Of a stretch of DNA of 10,956 nucleotides, positions 1 to 7,511 are shown in pieces. The stretch spans positions 1 through 10,956 of the forward strand of contig JAMQCK010001191.1 of the NCBI GenBank assembly GCA_024196135.1. The letters run 5' to 3'. Source of the DNA: Pleurotus ostreatus/Saccharomyces cerevisiae fusant. Taxonomy: Eukaryota; Opisthokonta. The number at the start of each line of letters is the position of its first letter. The stretch's first letter is position 1. The notes under the pieces are model-generated. The model did not search any database. It was not told where the DNA came from and saw nothing but the letters and a program-made list of their open reading frames with translations. The translations under genes were made by a program, and so were the position numbers.

Positions 1-982
1 TTGAACCAGGTCGGATGAGCGTCGCTAGAGCCAAAAGATGCCTTACTATCTGAGACTTGACGAAATTGTACGGCGAATCGGCCATGCGATCGAGCGTTGC
101 CCGCCAAGCGCGCCCAATAGACTTGAAGCCTGCTCCCAGTGACCAGTCGGGGAGGGAAAGAACTGAAAAGCCCGCGTTTTAGACCATCTTTGAGGGACAA
201 AGAATCACGACGCACGCGGAGGTACGAGATTGGCCAGGAACCCGCCCGGAGAAGTTGCCAAAGCGAATTGCTCTGTCGCTTCGTTCGCGAGCTTGATGAA
301 GGGGTCTTCGCAGGGGAGGGCATGGTATCCATACGAGATACGGAGGATGATGGATCCCGTCATGCTGCAAATCGAAGGTCGGTCGGGTGCCATGCGTCCG
401 AAGGTCGAGCACTCACTGTCTCACATGCTCTGCAAAGTCGTCCGGCGTGTCCAGCAGGTTCTTCAAAAACTTGAGAACCTCGCTCGCCTCGATCTCGTCG
501 AACTTGTGCACCGCGCTCTGAGTGCCGATGACCTGCTGCATGAGGCGCCTACTCGCGCGATGTCGCGCGCCGTAAGGCAGAAGAACGGTCGTACGCGATC
601 AGCCCACAAAGTCGCCGCCGAATGCAATGGATGGACGGTCGGAGTAAATGGCGCTACGACGGTCGAGCAGGTCCATCGCGATCCGCGGCGAGTTGATGAT
701 GATCATGGTCTGACGAAAGACGGACACCGAGCATATATCGCCTGGACGCTCGTGAGAAAGCGCTGAGAAAGGAACGGTCGACGTACCATACTTTATCCCC
801 CACTCTGCAAACGTAAGCCACTCCCTCTCATTCGGCATCGACAGGAGACCGCCGATGATTGGCAGGGAGGGTGGTCCAGGCGGTAGAGGTAGTGAACGCC
901 GCCTACGTAGAAGGACGACCGCGAGCAGCGCAGCGCCGACCCCACATAGCACGATATCCAGACTCCTTGCTATCTCAAGCAT
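1..982 (-). CDS. Cytochrome P450, N-terminal half (cut by window edge; one in-frame stop, possible pseudogene)
   Basis: Class II microsomal P450, resembling the basidiomycete O-methylsterigmatocystin-oxidoreductase-like monooxygenases. Exons read 982-787, 741-417, 364-216 and 162-47. Introns are 742-786, 365-416 and 163-215, and a fourth begins at 46 (GTAAGG) and runs off the window. All junctions keep phase, giving 262 codons. The start at 982 is chosen because it places a hydrophobic anchor (residues about 8-25) and RRRR before the proline hinge PPGP (34-37). An upstream in-frame ATG at 1093 would add an atypical leader. Later family signatures are MTGSIILRISYGY (175-187), the segment ending in PGGFLANLVPP, and PDW..GAGFK in exon 4. 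The I-helix, ExxR and heme-cysteine regions are outside the window. Codon 113 is TGA (599-601), where relatives carry Trp in a GW motif; the frame continues correctly after it with VLLPYGARHRASRRLM. The product is therefore truncated, or the base is an error or a polymorphism. The family call is firm; substrate is unknown. Confidence 0.88.
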
Positions 983-1510
983 GACAAAGTTAAGACGACG
1001 AGGGGAGTCGTCGCCCTTCAGCGGCGCGCTGGACACGCTTTTACGGTGGGCTCCTGCATGCACAGCACGCGCTCGGATAGCGTTCTGCGCCATCTCCTGG
1101 AATGAAGGATAAGAATGGGAAGTAATCCAGAAGAAGGCCCACGTACCTTACGGTTGAGTGCTTTGAGGGTCCCGTACCATGCCGTCGATCGTTCGGGATA
1201 CCAAGAAAGAAGACGCCGGGCGCTAGGCTGAGTCCGCGTCGGGGCCGAGGATACACGTTTACGCGCTGAAACGGACGGGCGCTCAGTGACGCATCTCGAA
1301 GGTGCGTACCTTGCGATAACGGAGAGACCTCGAGAAAGGACGTCAAATGGCGTCGCATAGTGGTTCAGTCGACGGGAATACATTCGAGGAAGAGATGTAT
1401 GAACGCTAAAGAAGCATCAGTACGGTCCCGCTGTCCGCGTAATGCAATCGCGCACTTGAGAGGGAACTATCCCGAAGTTCGTCTAGTGAAGGACATCTTG
1501 GCATGCATGA
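983..1510. other. Intergenic: P450 upstream region and F-box 3' flank
   Basis: About 530 bp between the P450 start and the F-box stop, both genes being on the minus strand. It should hold the P450 promoter and the F-box terminator. I see no clear TATA box upstream of the P450 and no AATAAA below the F-box stop. Short ORFs on both strands here have no recognisable motif. The in-frame minus-strand extension 983-1093 upstream of the chosen P450 start is more likely 5' UTR than protein. Confidence 0.5.
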
Positions 1511-2793
1511 CTATAAACCGAACAGCGCGCTGCCGTAGTCCGGAGAAGACGCGCGCAGACTGACGTCGGGCACGTCTGTATCGATTTTGGTAAGCGCCTT
1601 GACCACAACTCCTTCGCATGTCCTCTCCTGACTTCTCCAATCCAGGAATGCGTACCACATATCGATCGTCGCTGGCCAGATGCCACCCAAGTAGTGTACA
1701 ACAATGTTTTGTAGGTTCGGGAGCATCGCCGACCGATTCAATGCCTTCAGAGTCGTCGTATCCATGAGCGTCCGTGTGCCCGGGTATCCCTCGACCTTCA
1801 GCGTGGTCAGACGCGTAAGCTTGTGAAGGCAGCACACGAAGTCGACGGGTGATTCGACGAAGACATGCTCGACGGTCAAGGAATCAATGGAGTTCGGCCC
1901 GCGATCGAGGAGCGCCAGGAGCGACGTGAATACGTCGCCGTCGCCAGAGGCTTCGGTTGAGAGAGTGAGAGCGACTTGGTTGAGCCGCGGGGCGACGACG
2001 CACGCCAAGATGGTGTGCGTGTACTGCGAGAGGCGAGCGGAAGACAAACGCGGCAGCGTAATAGGCGCGTACAACTTCGGCAGGCAGTCGGAGTGGTTCC
2101 TCCATGTCTCCGTTTTGAGCTCGAGCTCTTCGAGCGTCGGGGCGCAATGCCGCAGCACGTCGAGGAAGAAGTCGGTATGATAACCTTCGTCTGGACCTGA
2201 GAAAGTCATTTGAGTACAGATTCGCGTCAAGAAACAAGCGGCGTACCACATTCTACCAGTCTACAGATGTCCAGTTTTCGCAATCGCGGTGCGTGGGCGA
2301 CGAAATCAAGGCAGCGGTGTATGCAGGGCGGAGTAAGGACAACGCAAAGGTCCTCGAGTAAGGGAAGCTCGATGCCCCTGAAGTTTGCGAAGTGCGCAGA
2401 GGAGGCGTTTAACGCTATAGAAGTCCATCGGGACGCAAAATCGTGCAACAAAGGTGCGAACTCCTCCCATTCGACATAGCCCGACTCGGCGGAGAGGTGC
2501 AGAGGAACGGCGCCCGCATGCGCAAGCAGGAACTCAACGACTTCTGGCTTGTCGCGAAATAGATCCAGATCGATTGAAGAGAATAGCTGAGGCGTGTCGA
2601 GCGCGATGCTGCGCCAGTCGACGCACACAAAGTTGATGCGAGATAGGACGAAGTAGAGCGCGGCTCTTCCCGAGAGGTTTGCAACGCTTCGCAGGAAGAT
2701 TTGCGACAAGATCTCTTGAGGTAGTCTTGCTATAGGCGCATCCTGGGGCATTGCAACGCTCGCTGGACGAGGCCATCCCTCGAGGTTCATCAT
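1511..2793 (-). CDS. F-box protein with leucine-rich C-terminal region
   Basis: Predicted substrate-recognition subunit of an SCF-type ubiquitin ligase: the F-box would bind Skp1 and the C-terminal part a target. Two exons, 2793-2247 and 2196-1511, flank a 50-bp intron (2197-2246, donor GTACGC, acceptor CAG, phase 1), giving 410 residues. The F-box starts near residue 21 (IARLPQEILSQIF) and continues through CVDWRSIALDTPQLFSSI, the usual pattern of basidiomycete F-box proteins. The rest contains degenerate leucine-rich stretches such as CAPTLEELELKTETW and LTRLTTLKVEGYPGTRTL, consistent with irregular LRRs. The start at 2793 is the first ATG of the open frame; codons 2 and 15 are also Met. 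The frame is intact with no lesion. Such genes form large, fast-evolving families in agaricomycetes, so the target cannot be inferred. Confidence 0.85.
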
Positions 2794-3189
2794 GAATTCC
2801 GCGATGACGTCGACATCCTACTTTCGAACTGCCTGATAGATTCGCCTGTCAGAGATCATATGATGGACGGCGAATGCTTGGATTGTACTTCAAAGGCGGC
2901 TGACATCGTGCCCAGCGAGGTGACGGTCGAAAGCAAGAGGGTGAGCGCGAGCATCGACGCCACGCGAACGAAAGGGGCGAAGTTCCCACGCTTCGATACG
3001 TTCGGCGAATCGCGTCGAGCGGGGTGAAAAGAAGCCAGCATGGGGTATAATTGGCAAACACGAAGGGGTATGATACACTGAGGGTACCTATAAGATCTAA
3101 TAATACAGTCTGTCGAACCTAACCCAGAAAACACGAGCCTTACCAAGATACAGTGTCGAGAAATACGCCGCACACACGGCCTACGCGGG
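2794..3189. other. Intergenic: F-box promoter region and monooxygenase 3' flank
   Basis: About 400 bp separate the monooxygenase stop (3190) from the F-box start (2793); both genes lie on the minus strand. On that strand a CCAAT pentamer followed by an AT-rich TTATAC lies at 3054-3045, about 250 bp upstream of the F-box start, and could be a promoter element. The stretch near 3090-3110 is AT-rich and may belong to the monooxygenase 3' end. A long minus-strand ORF crossing 2856-3398 only shadows the monooxygenase last exons and has no motif. Confidence 0.4.
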
Positions 3190-5456
3190 CTATAAGTCCG
3201 CCTTTCGCAAAGCCTCCAAGCTATCGTGGACCATCCCATCCGTCGATGTCGACCAAGCCCTAAAAAGGAGACATTAGCGCCGAAGCTCGACAAGAAGAAG
3301 CTCGTCTCACCAATCCCAGTCGCGTTGCATTTGCTCGCCCAGCTCAATAAGCGCCGCACGCTGAGCCTCCCCTTGCAGCGCGTTGAAATCCATGCCACGG
3401 TAGTTCAGCGCAAGTAGGTGGCCGTTGACGCGCGAGCGCTCTTGCACGTCCTGAGCTACAGGCCGGCGAGCGGCGTCGTATACGCGAAGGGCTTCGGGGA
3501 TGGTGTTGCGAGTGACGGACGGATCGCCGAGGAGGTGCGCGAGGAGCCATGCATCCTGAAAGTGGGCGTCAGGGATGGCAAAATAACCCGAATCTCAAAG
3601 GCACAGCTTACCTCGACCGCTTGTCCTGCGCCGCTTCCTTGGAAAGGCGTCATCGAGTGAGCCTGAAGGAATATATTAGACGGATTCCGCTCATCTCGTC
3701 GGACCTCTACTCACCGCATCACCCATCAGCGCCGTCCTCCCATGCACGAACGTCGGAAGTCCAGGCGGCTTCGTCGTATGCACCGCCCACCTCAACGCGC
3801 CGTCTATGCACTGTTGTCGCGCATTAGCCTCGTCCTCAACCCCGCTTCATCCCGTTGAGCACGCGCGTCTCGTCGATGTCTAGCACGAGCGTCGAGCGTC
3901 GTACAAGCATCCACCCCACTCACATCCAGCATTGCCTGCACCTCCGGCTCCCACCCCTCGAAGGCGCCCGCGAACTCGGCCTTCGCGGCCTTGCACATCC
4001 ACTCGCCCGGGTGCACGCCGTGCTCCTGCGCGGGGTCGAAGGTGAAGAAGATGACGTTTAGACAAGCGCCGTTCTGGATGGAGTAGCCGACGATGCACTG
4101 GAGTTCGCCCTTAGCAGGCGTAGAAGGAGGGAATCGCCGTCAATACGCACCGCATCCTTCCCGAAGTACTATAAGCAGAAGGTCAGTATGCAGCCCTCTT
4201 CCACGACGCGAGCGGAGGAGACTCACTAGCATCGAATTGGACAGCAGCGAGTGCTCGGGCGCGCGCTCCCTCAGCTTGTCCGCCGAGATGAGCACGCGGT
4301 ACGCGACGAAGCCGCTCCAGACGGGCTGGGCTGCCGCCGCGAGCGCCTCCGCCTTCGCCTCTGTCCCTGCCGGTCTCCCTTCGCAGGACCCAGCTCGCGC
4401 GTCTTCCCTGCCCCCCGCTGCCACCGCTCGTTCAACTTCCCCCTCAGCCCTTGCTGGTCCCGCCGCCTGTCGAGTAGCCTCGGACACCAGCCGCTTCATC
4501 ATCCCGACGCGCACGCGCGACTTAAGGCCGTCCGCGCCGATGAGTACGTCGCACATCGCGACGGTGCCGTCTTCGAAATGCAGATGGATGGGATGGTCGT
4601 CAGGACGATCGAGGGCAGATGGGGAGCGCAACAGTATTGTCGAAGGTGCAGAAAATTCGGAGGAGGACGAGGGTGAAGTTGAGGGGAAGGGGGCGTAGAA
4701 GGATGCGCCGGAGTAGGTGGTTGTGCATGGGCGTGGTGAGGAAGGGGTGGGACAAGAGGCGATGAACAAGGAAGAGGAGCCGGAAAAGATAGGAGAGGAC
4801 GCGTCAAAGGAAGAAGACGCGTCGCTGTAGGAGGAGAGACGCTTCGAGCAGACGACATTGTCGCGGCCGAGTTTCTTGAGGCGCGCGACGAGGACGGTCT
4901 GGAAGTCGGCGCGGTGGACGCGAAGCTGGCGGCCTGAAGTGATAAGACGACGAGATTAGCAAAGCTGATTGCGTCAAAGTAGAGAAGAGACTCGCCTTTG
5001 GCTTGTATGGTGTAGAAATGATAGCCCTCGGCCTGGTCGCTCTTACGGCATATGAACTTCGTGTCTGCACTCCTTCGTTAACAACAAGCACGTGCATGTA
5101 TACCACAGGGCTGACCTTCTTCCTCTCCTGCCTCAACGCAAGATCGCGCCATTAGCTCCTCCTCCAAGCCGAGCCGATTGAGAATTTCCCTAGGTCCTAA
5201 CCTCGTTAATCCAGATACAGCTTCGCGGATGATTTGCACTTACTCGGCCAAAAGCCAATACCCGCGCCCACCTCCGCGAGTCGAGAAGCGCCCTCGTAGA
5301 CGGTAACGTCTATGTCGGGATATCGCGCTAGACAGAGCGCGGCTACGAGTCCTCCGATCCCGGCGCCACTTCACGTAACAAAAGTCGTCAGTCCCGCGAA
5401 CCCCGACCGGCGAAGCAGACGCACCAGATAGCCATGCGAAGTCGAGGTCGTCCCAT
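3190..5456 (-). CDS. FAD-dependent monooxygenase, salicylate-hydroxylase-like (group A flavoprotein)
   Basis: Predicted single-component, NAD(P)H-using flavin hydroxylase of aromatic or related substrates. Eleven exons: 5456-5425, 5368-5244, 5196-5116, 5064-4996, 4933-4227, 4168-4151, 4097-3924, 3810-3715, 3662-3612, 3555-3311, 3259-3190. They sum to 1668 nt, or 555 residues, with no stop or frameshift. FAD motifs are in order: GAGIGG (12-17) in the dinucleotide-binding fold, VGAGIGFWP, HRADF (109-113), the DG motif VLIGADG (232-238), and the GD motif LMGDA followed by AHSMTPFQGSGAGQAVEDA (about 430-453). The C-terminus WDWAWSTSTDG matches the family. The start at 5456 gives the short N-terminal arm usual before GxGxxG. 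Oddities are a Ser/Pro/Thr-rich insertion at about 140-215, an 18-nt exon 6 coding YFGKDA, a GC-AG intron 4 (4995-4934) and a longer intron 7 (113 bp). The glutaredoxin is divergent upstream. Substrate is unknown. Confidence 0.93.
4934..4995 (-). other. GC-AG intron in the monooxygenase
   Basis: The exon ends AAAG and the next bases are GCGAGT; the acceptor is TTCAG, length 62 bp. Splicing here joins the segment CRKSDQAEGYHFYTIQAK to GRQLRVHRADF in phase, as the family requires. No GT donor nearby keeps that frame. GC donors are a known minority class and usually have a strong consensus otherwise, as seen here (AG before, GAGT after). Confidence 0.7.
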
Positions 5457-5641
5457 CGCGGGTACACCGATTGATAGAGGCGAGGGTAAAGAAGGGCAGC
5501 AAGAAGTACATGGGCACCGTCGCGTTCCGTAGTCATTGCGATGCCGAGGGTGAGAGCCGCATTGCGAAAGCCAGTGCCGCGTGAAGCGCATGTGGAGGGT
5601 CGCAACCACGTTGTGCGAGGGGAATAAGCGGTGTAGTCAGG

Positions 5642-5649
5642 TATATATA
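5642..5649 (-). promoter_or_regulatory. Candidate TATA box for the monooxygenase
   Basis: TATATATA lies 186-193 bp upstream of the monooxygenase ATG at 5456. With a usual TATA-to-start-site distance it would leave a 5' UTR of roughly 100-150 nt. The motif reads the same on both strands, and the glutaredoxin start is about 355 bp away on the other side, so the monooxygenase is the likelier user. Confidence 0.35.
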
Positions 5650-5922
5650 CACCGCGACGGAAGACGCGCATTCGGTAGCCCGAAGTTCTAGTTGCCCTGC
5701 GCGCTGCATGCGCGCTCGTCGGGGGCCGGTATTGACCTGTCCGACCCCGATATGCGGTCAAGAAAGGCTAGTGCAAGCAGGGCAAGACCGACAGGTGTCC
5801 TCCTTGGGCCTGGGAGCCGTAATCCGCGGCCACGGGACAATCATAGCGTGGGCGTCGGGACCAACATAGGAATGACCGAAAACGGAAGTGGGGAAATGAC
5901 GGATCACGCGTGACGGCCGCAC

Positions 5923-5928
5923 CACGTG
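5923..5928. promoter_or_regulatory. CACGTG (E-box type) hexamer upstream of glutaredoxin
   Basis: A palindromic CACGTG lies about 80 bp upstream of the glutaredoxin ATG. This hexamer is the core site of fungal bHLH and bZIP regulators. A single hexamer can occur by chance in GC-rich DNA, so this is only a candidate. Confidence 0.25.
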
Positions 5929-6004
5929 CGCGCCATGTTCGGCGCGTGCCTCTACCCGGCGCTTGCTCCCGACCACGTTGTTCTCTTGAACTAGAACGCC
6001 CATT

Positions 6005-6528
6005 ATGTCTGTGAAGGCGCTTGCTGAGGTAGGCGAGCTATAAGGGCGCACCCGAGCATCGTATCTGATGATTGCTAGGCCGCTATCTCCCAGAACACGA
6101 TCTGCGTGTTCTCCAGAAGCTGGTGCCCGTACTGCACGCGGGTGAAGTCTTTGCTCGACACCAGATTCCCCAACGCGCAGAGGAAATACCTCGAGTGAGT
6201 GCCATCTATCAAAGAGATCTTACTCTGCTTGATTTTGACCCCTTACGGTAGACTGGATAAGATGGAGGATGGCGACGACATCCAGGGCTATCTTCAGGGC
6301 AAGACCGGCCAGCACACGGTTCCGAACGTCTTCATCAGCGCGTATCCCATTTGTATCCGCGTCTACAACAATCTGAATCTCTCTGTCTACTTCTTCAGGG
6401 CAAAAGCACATCGGTGGTAAGTCTTCCCTCGAAGCTTCGACCCTGGCGCTGGAATGACGATCCCAGGCTGCGACGATACGACCGCCATGGTACAGTCGGG
6501 AAAGATCGCCGAGATGTTGAAGTCATAG
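6005..6528 (+). CDS. Dithiol glutaredoxin (CPYC type)
   Basis: Small glutathione-dependent thiol-disulfide oxidoreductase of cytosolic type: it reduces protein disulfides and glutathione mixed disulfides. Five exons: 6005-6028, 6079-6194, 6252-6337, 6399-6416, 6467-6528, totalling 306 nt and 101 residues, the usual size for a single-domain class I glutaredoxin. Active site CPYC is at residues 24-27 after VFSRSW; TGQHTVPNVF (65-74) holds the cis-Pro TVP; the glutathione-binding HIGGCDD is at 79-85; the C-terminus is GKIAEMLKS. There is no targeting peptide. The start at 6005 gives MSVKALAE, a normal short leader. Introns are 6029-6078, 6195-6251, 6338-6398 and 6417-6466. Intron 3 appears to use a GC donor (GCGCGT), because only that phase yields the required QKHIGG frame; this is the weakest junction. 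Exon 4 is only 18 nt. The gene looks intact and is divergent from the monooxygenase. Confidence 0.92.
6338..6398 (+). other. Probable GC-AG intron in glutaredoxin
   Basis: After TTCATCA the sequence is GCGCGT and the acceptor is TTCTTCAG. Joining A to GG gives an Arg codon followed by QKHIGG, the expected glutathione-binding strand. The nearby GT donor at 6342 would leave the reading frame wrong (AKAHRW then stop). The donor is a poor consensus, so the exact site is uncertain. Confidence 0.5.
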
Positions 6529-6589
6529 ATCTCTCGCCTGTATCGACGATTACATACATCCGACGCTCTCCTTACCCTAGACGGCAATG

Positions 6590-7511
6590 CGCTAGACGAC
6601 ACGTTGCCCTACGAACGAGAAAAGCGACCAACATATTCCGTAACGCCAATGTTCGCGGCAATTTCATGGCTACGCGCGCACGAGGCACCTTCGACAAGTA
6701 CTCTCAACGCGCATATACGGCGAATCTTCACTATCGCCGCGCTTGGAACGCTCCGCTCCGTCTTCTCTAACGTTGGGTGTGAAAGGACACCTCCACCGTC
6801 TCGACGACGACAATGAGAAGGCGCTCAATGCGTGCGTGCTGACGAAGAGGAGAAATTGGAGTGGGAGAGAGAATGGGACCTCTACGAGGCTGACTTCGCT
6901 GTAGTTGGTGGGATCGGTCTCACTGACGTCGTGTCCCGGGTGAGGGTTCGCAATTACCGTCTTGGATATGGTCCTCGGCACCGCGAGATCCTAGTCTGTC
7001 TAATCCTACCCAAAGTGAAGGTAAGCGCCGTTCGCTACGCCTTGCTCTATGTGCTGATGATATCCAGCCCTTAGCGTGGAGTTTCTCAAGTATACGGCCC
7101 GTCGTCACAGGGACCGCGAGGAGGCACGATTACTATCGGAGGAGATGAGGCGTACGATTGCGTCTCGTCGTCCTGATGCATCGGATTGGGACGCGCGTGC
7201 TACAGCGCGGTCATCTGAAGACGACTTCCTTCTACAAGGTCTACGCTCCTACGAGCCGGAGCACGGCTAGCATTGCTCATGCACGGTCCGAGCAGCTGGA
7301 GATGAAGTGTCAGAAGATACGCGTACTCAGCGAGGCCGCCCTCAACCTCAACTTCGGCGCCCTTCCGTCGGCGCAGCAGACCGTTGCGCAGCGCGAGCTA
7401 CAGGACCCTCACGACCGTCAGAGCGATGGCGCCGTTGATGAAGGGTATGCCGCGGACGACCTTGACGAATCGCACATTCGGATCAACTCGTCCGTGCAGC
7501 CGCCATGTTGA
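6590..7511 (+). mobile_element. Degenerate C-terminal part of a KDZ-family (Kyakuja-Dileera-Zisupton) transposase
   Basis: Pieces of one protein appear in order but in changing frames. They are NVRGNFMATRARGTFDKYSQ with YRRAWNA (about 6640-6765), HLHRLDDDNEKALNA (about 6785-6830), EEEKLEWEREWDLYEADF (about 6844-6897), PGEGSQLPSWIWSS (about 6936-6980), LSVEFLKYTARRHRDREEAR with LLSEEMRRTI (7070-7162), and ARSEQLEMKCQKIRVLSEAA (about 7287-7346) followed by an acidic tail ending at 7511. The order, the SWIW motif, the EF/EW...R...EE..LL.EEMRR helix and the acidic end match, from memory, the C-terminal region of basidiomycete KDZ transposases. One clean intron (7021-7067, GTAAGC to CAG) joins the SWIW and EEMRR parts in frame. 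The remaining frame changes, at least four, mark it as inactive. The catalytic core and N-terminus are absent: the glutaredoxin stop lies about 60 bp upstream. No terminal repeats were found. Confidence 0.55.

Larger units (their letters stand above)
5457..6004. other. Divergent intergenic region between monooxygenase and glutaredoxin
   Basis: The 548 bp between two start codons on opposite strands should hold both promoters. It contains a TATATATA run (5642-5649), a CACGTG hexamer (5923-5928) and one AGGGG stress-element-like pentamer (5618-5622). A pyrimidine-rich stretch precedes the glutaredoxin ATG. ORFs on both strands at 5692-5913 and 5758-6051 have no recognisable domain and are probably chance. 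Confidence 0.55.

Noticed and set aside
139..766. Plus-strand ORFs over the P450 (139-474, 230-766).
   Set aside because: They are antisense shadows of P450 exons with no motif; the minus-strand frames carry the conserved P450 segments and proper introns.
2856..3398. 180-codon minus-strand ORF.
   Set aside because: It runs through the last two monooxygenase exons, an intron and intergenic DNA in one frame; it shares only the stray AWSTSTDG-region DNA in the wrong frame and has no motif.
4093..4698. 201-codon plus-strand ORF.
   Set aside because: Antisense to the large monooxygenase exon 5; the opposite strand shows the DG motif and continuous homology, and this ORF is a GC-rich Ser/Ala/Arg shadow.
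5240..5761. 173-codon minus-strand ORF upstream of and overlapping the monooxygenase.
   Set aside because: It is in a different frame from the GAGIGG and VGAGIGFWP motifs, which are recovered only by splicing exons 1 and 2; its own sequence has no domain.
5758..6051. 97-codon minus-strand ORF in the divergent promoter.
   Set aside because: It overlaps glutaredoxin exon 1 in antisense and shows no recognisable domain or splice partner.
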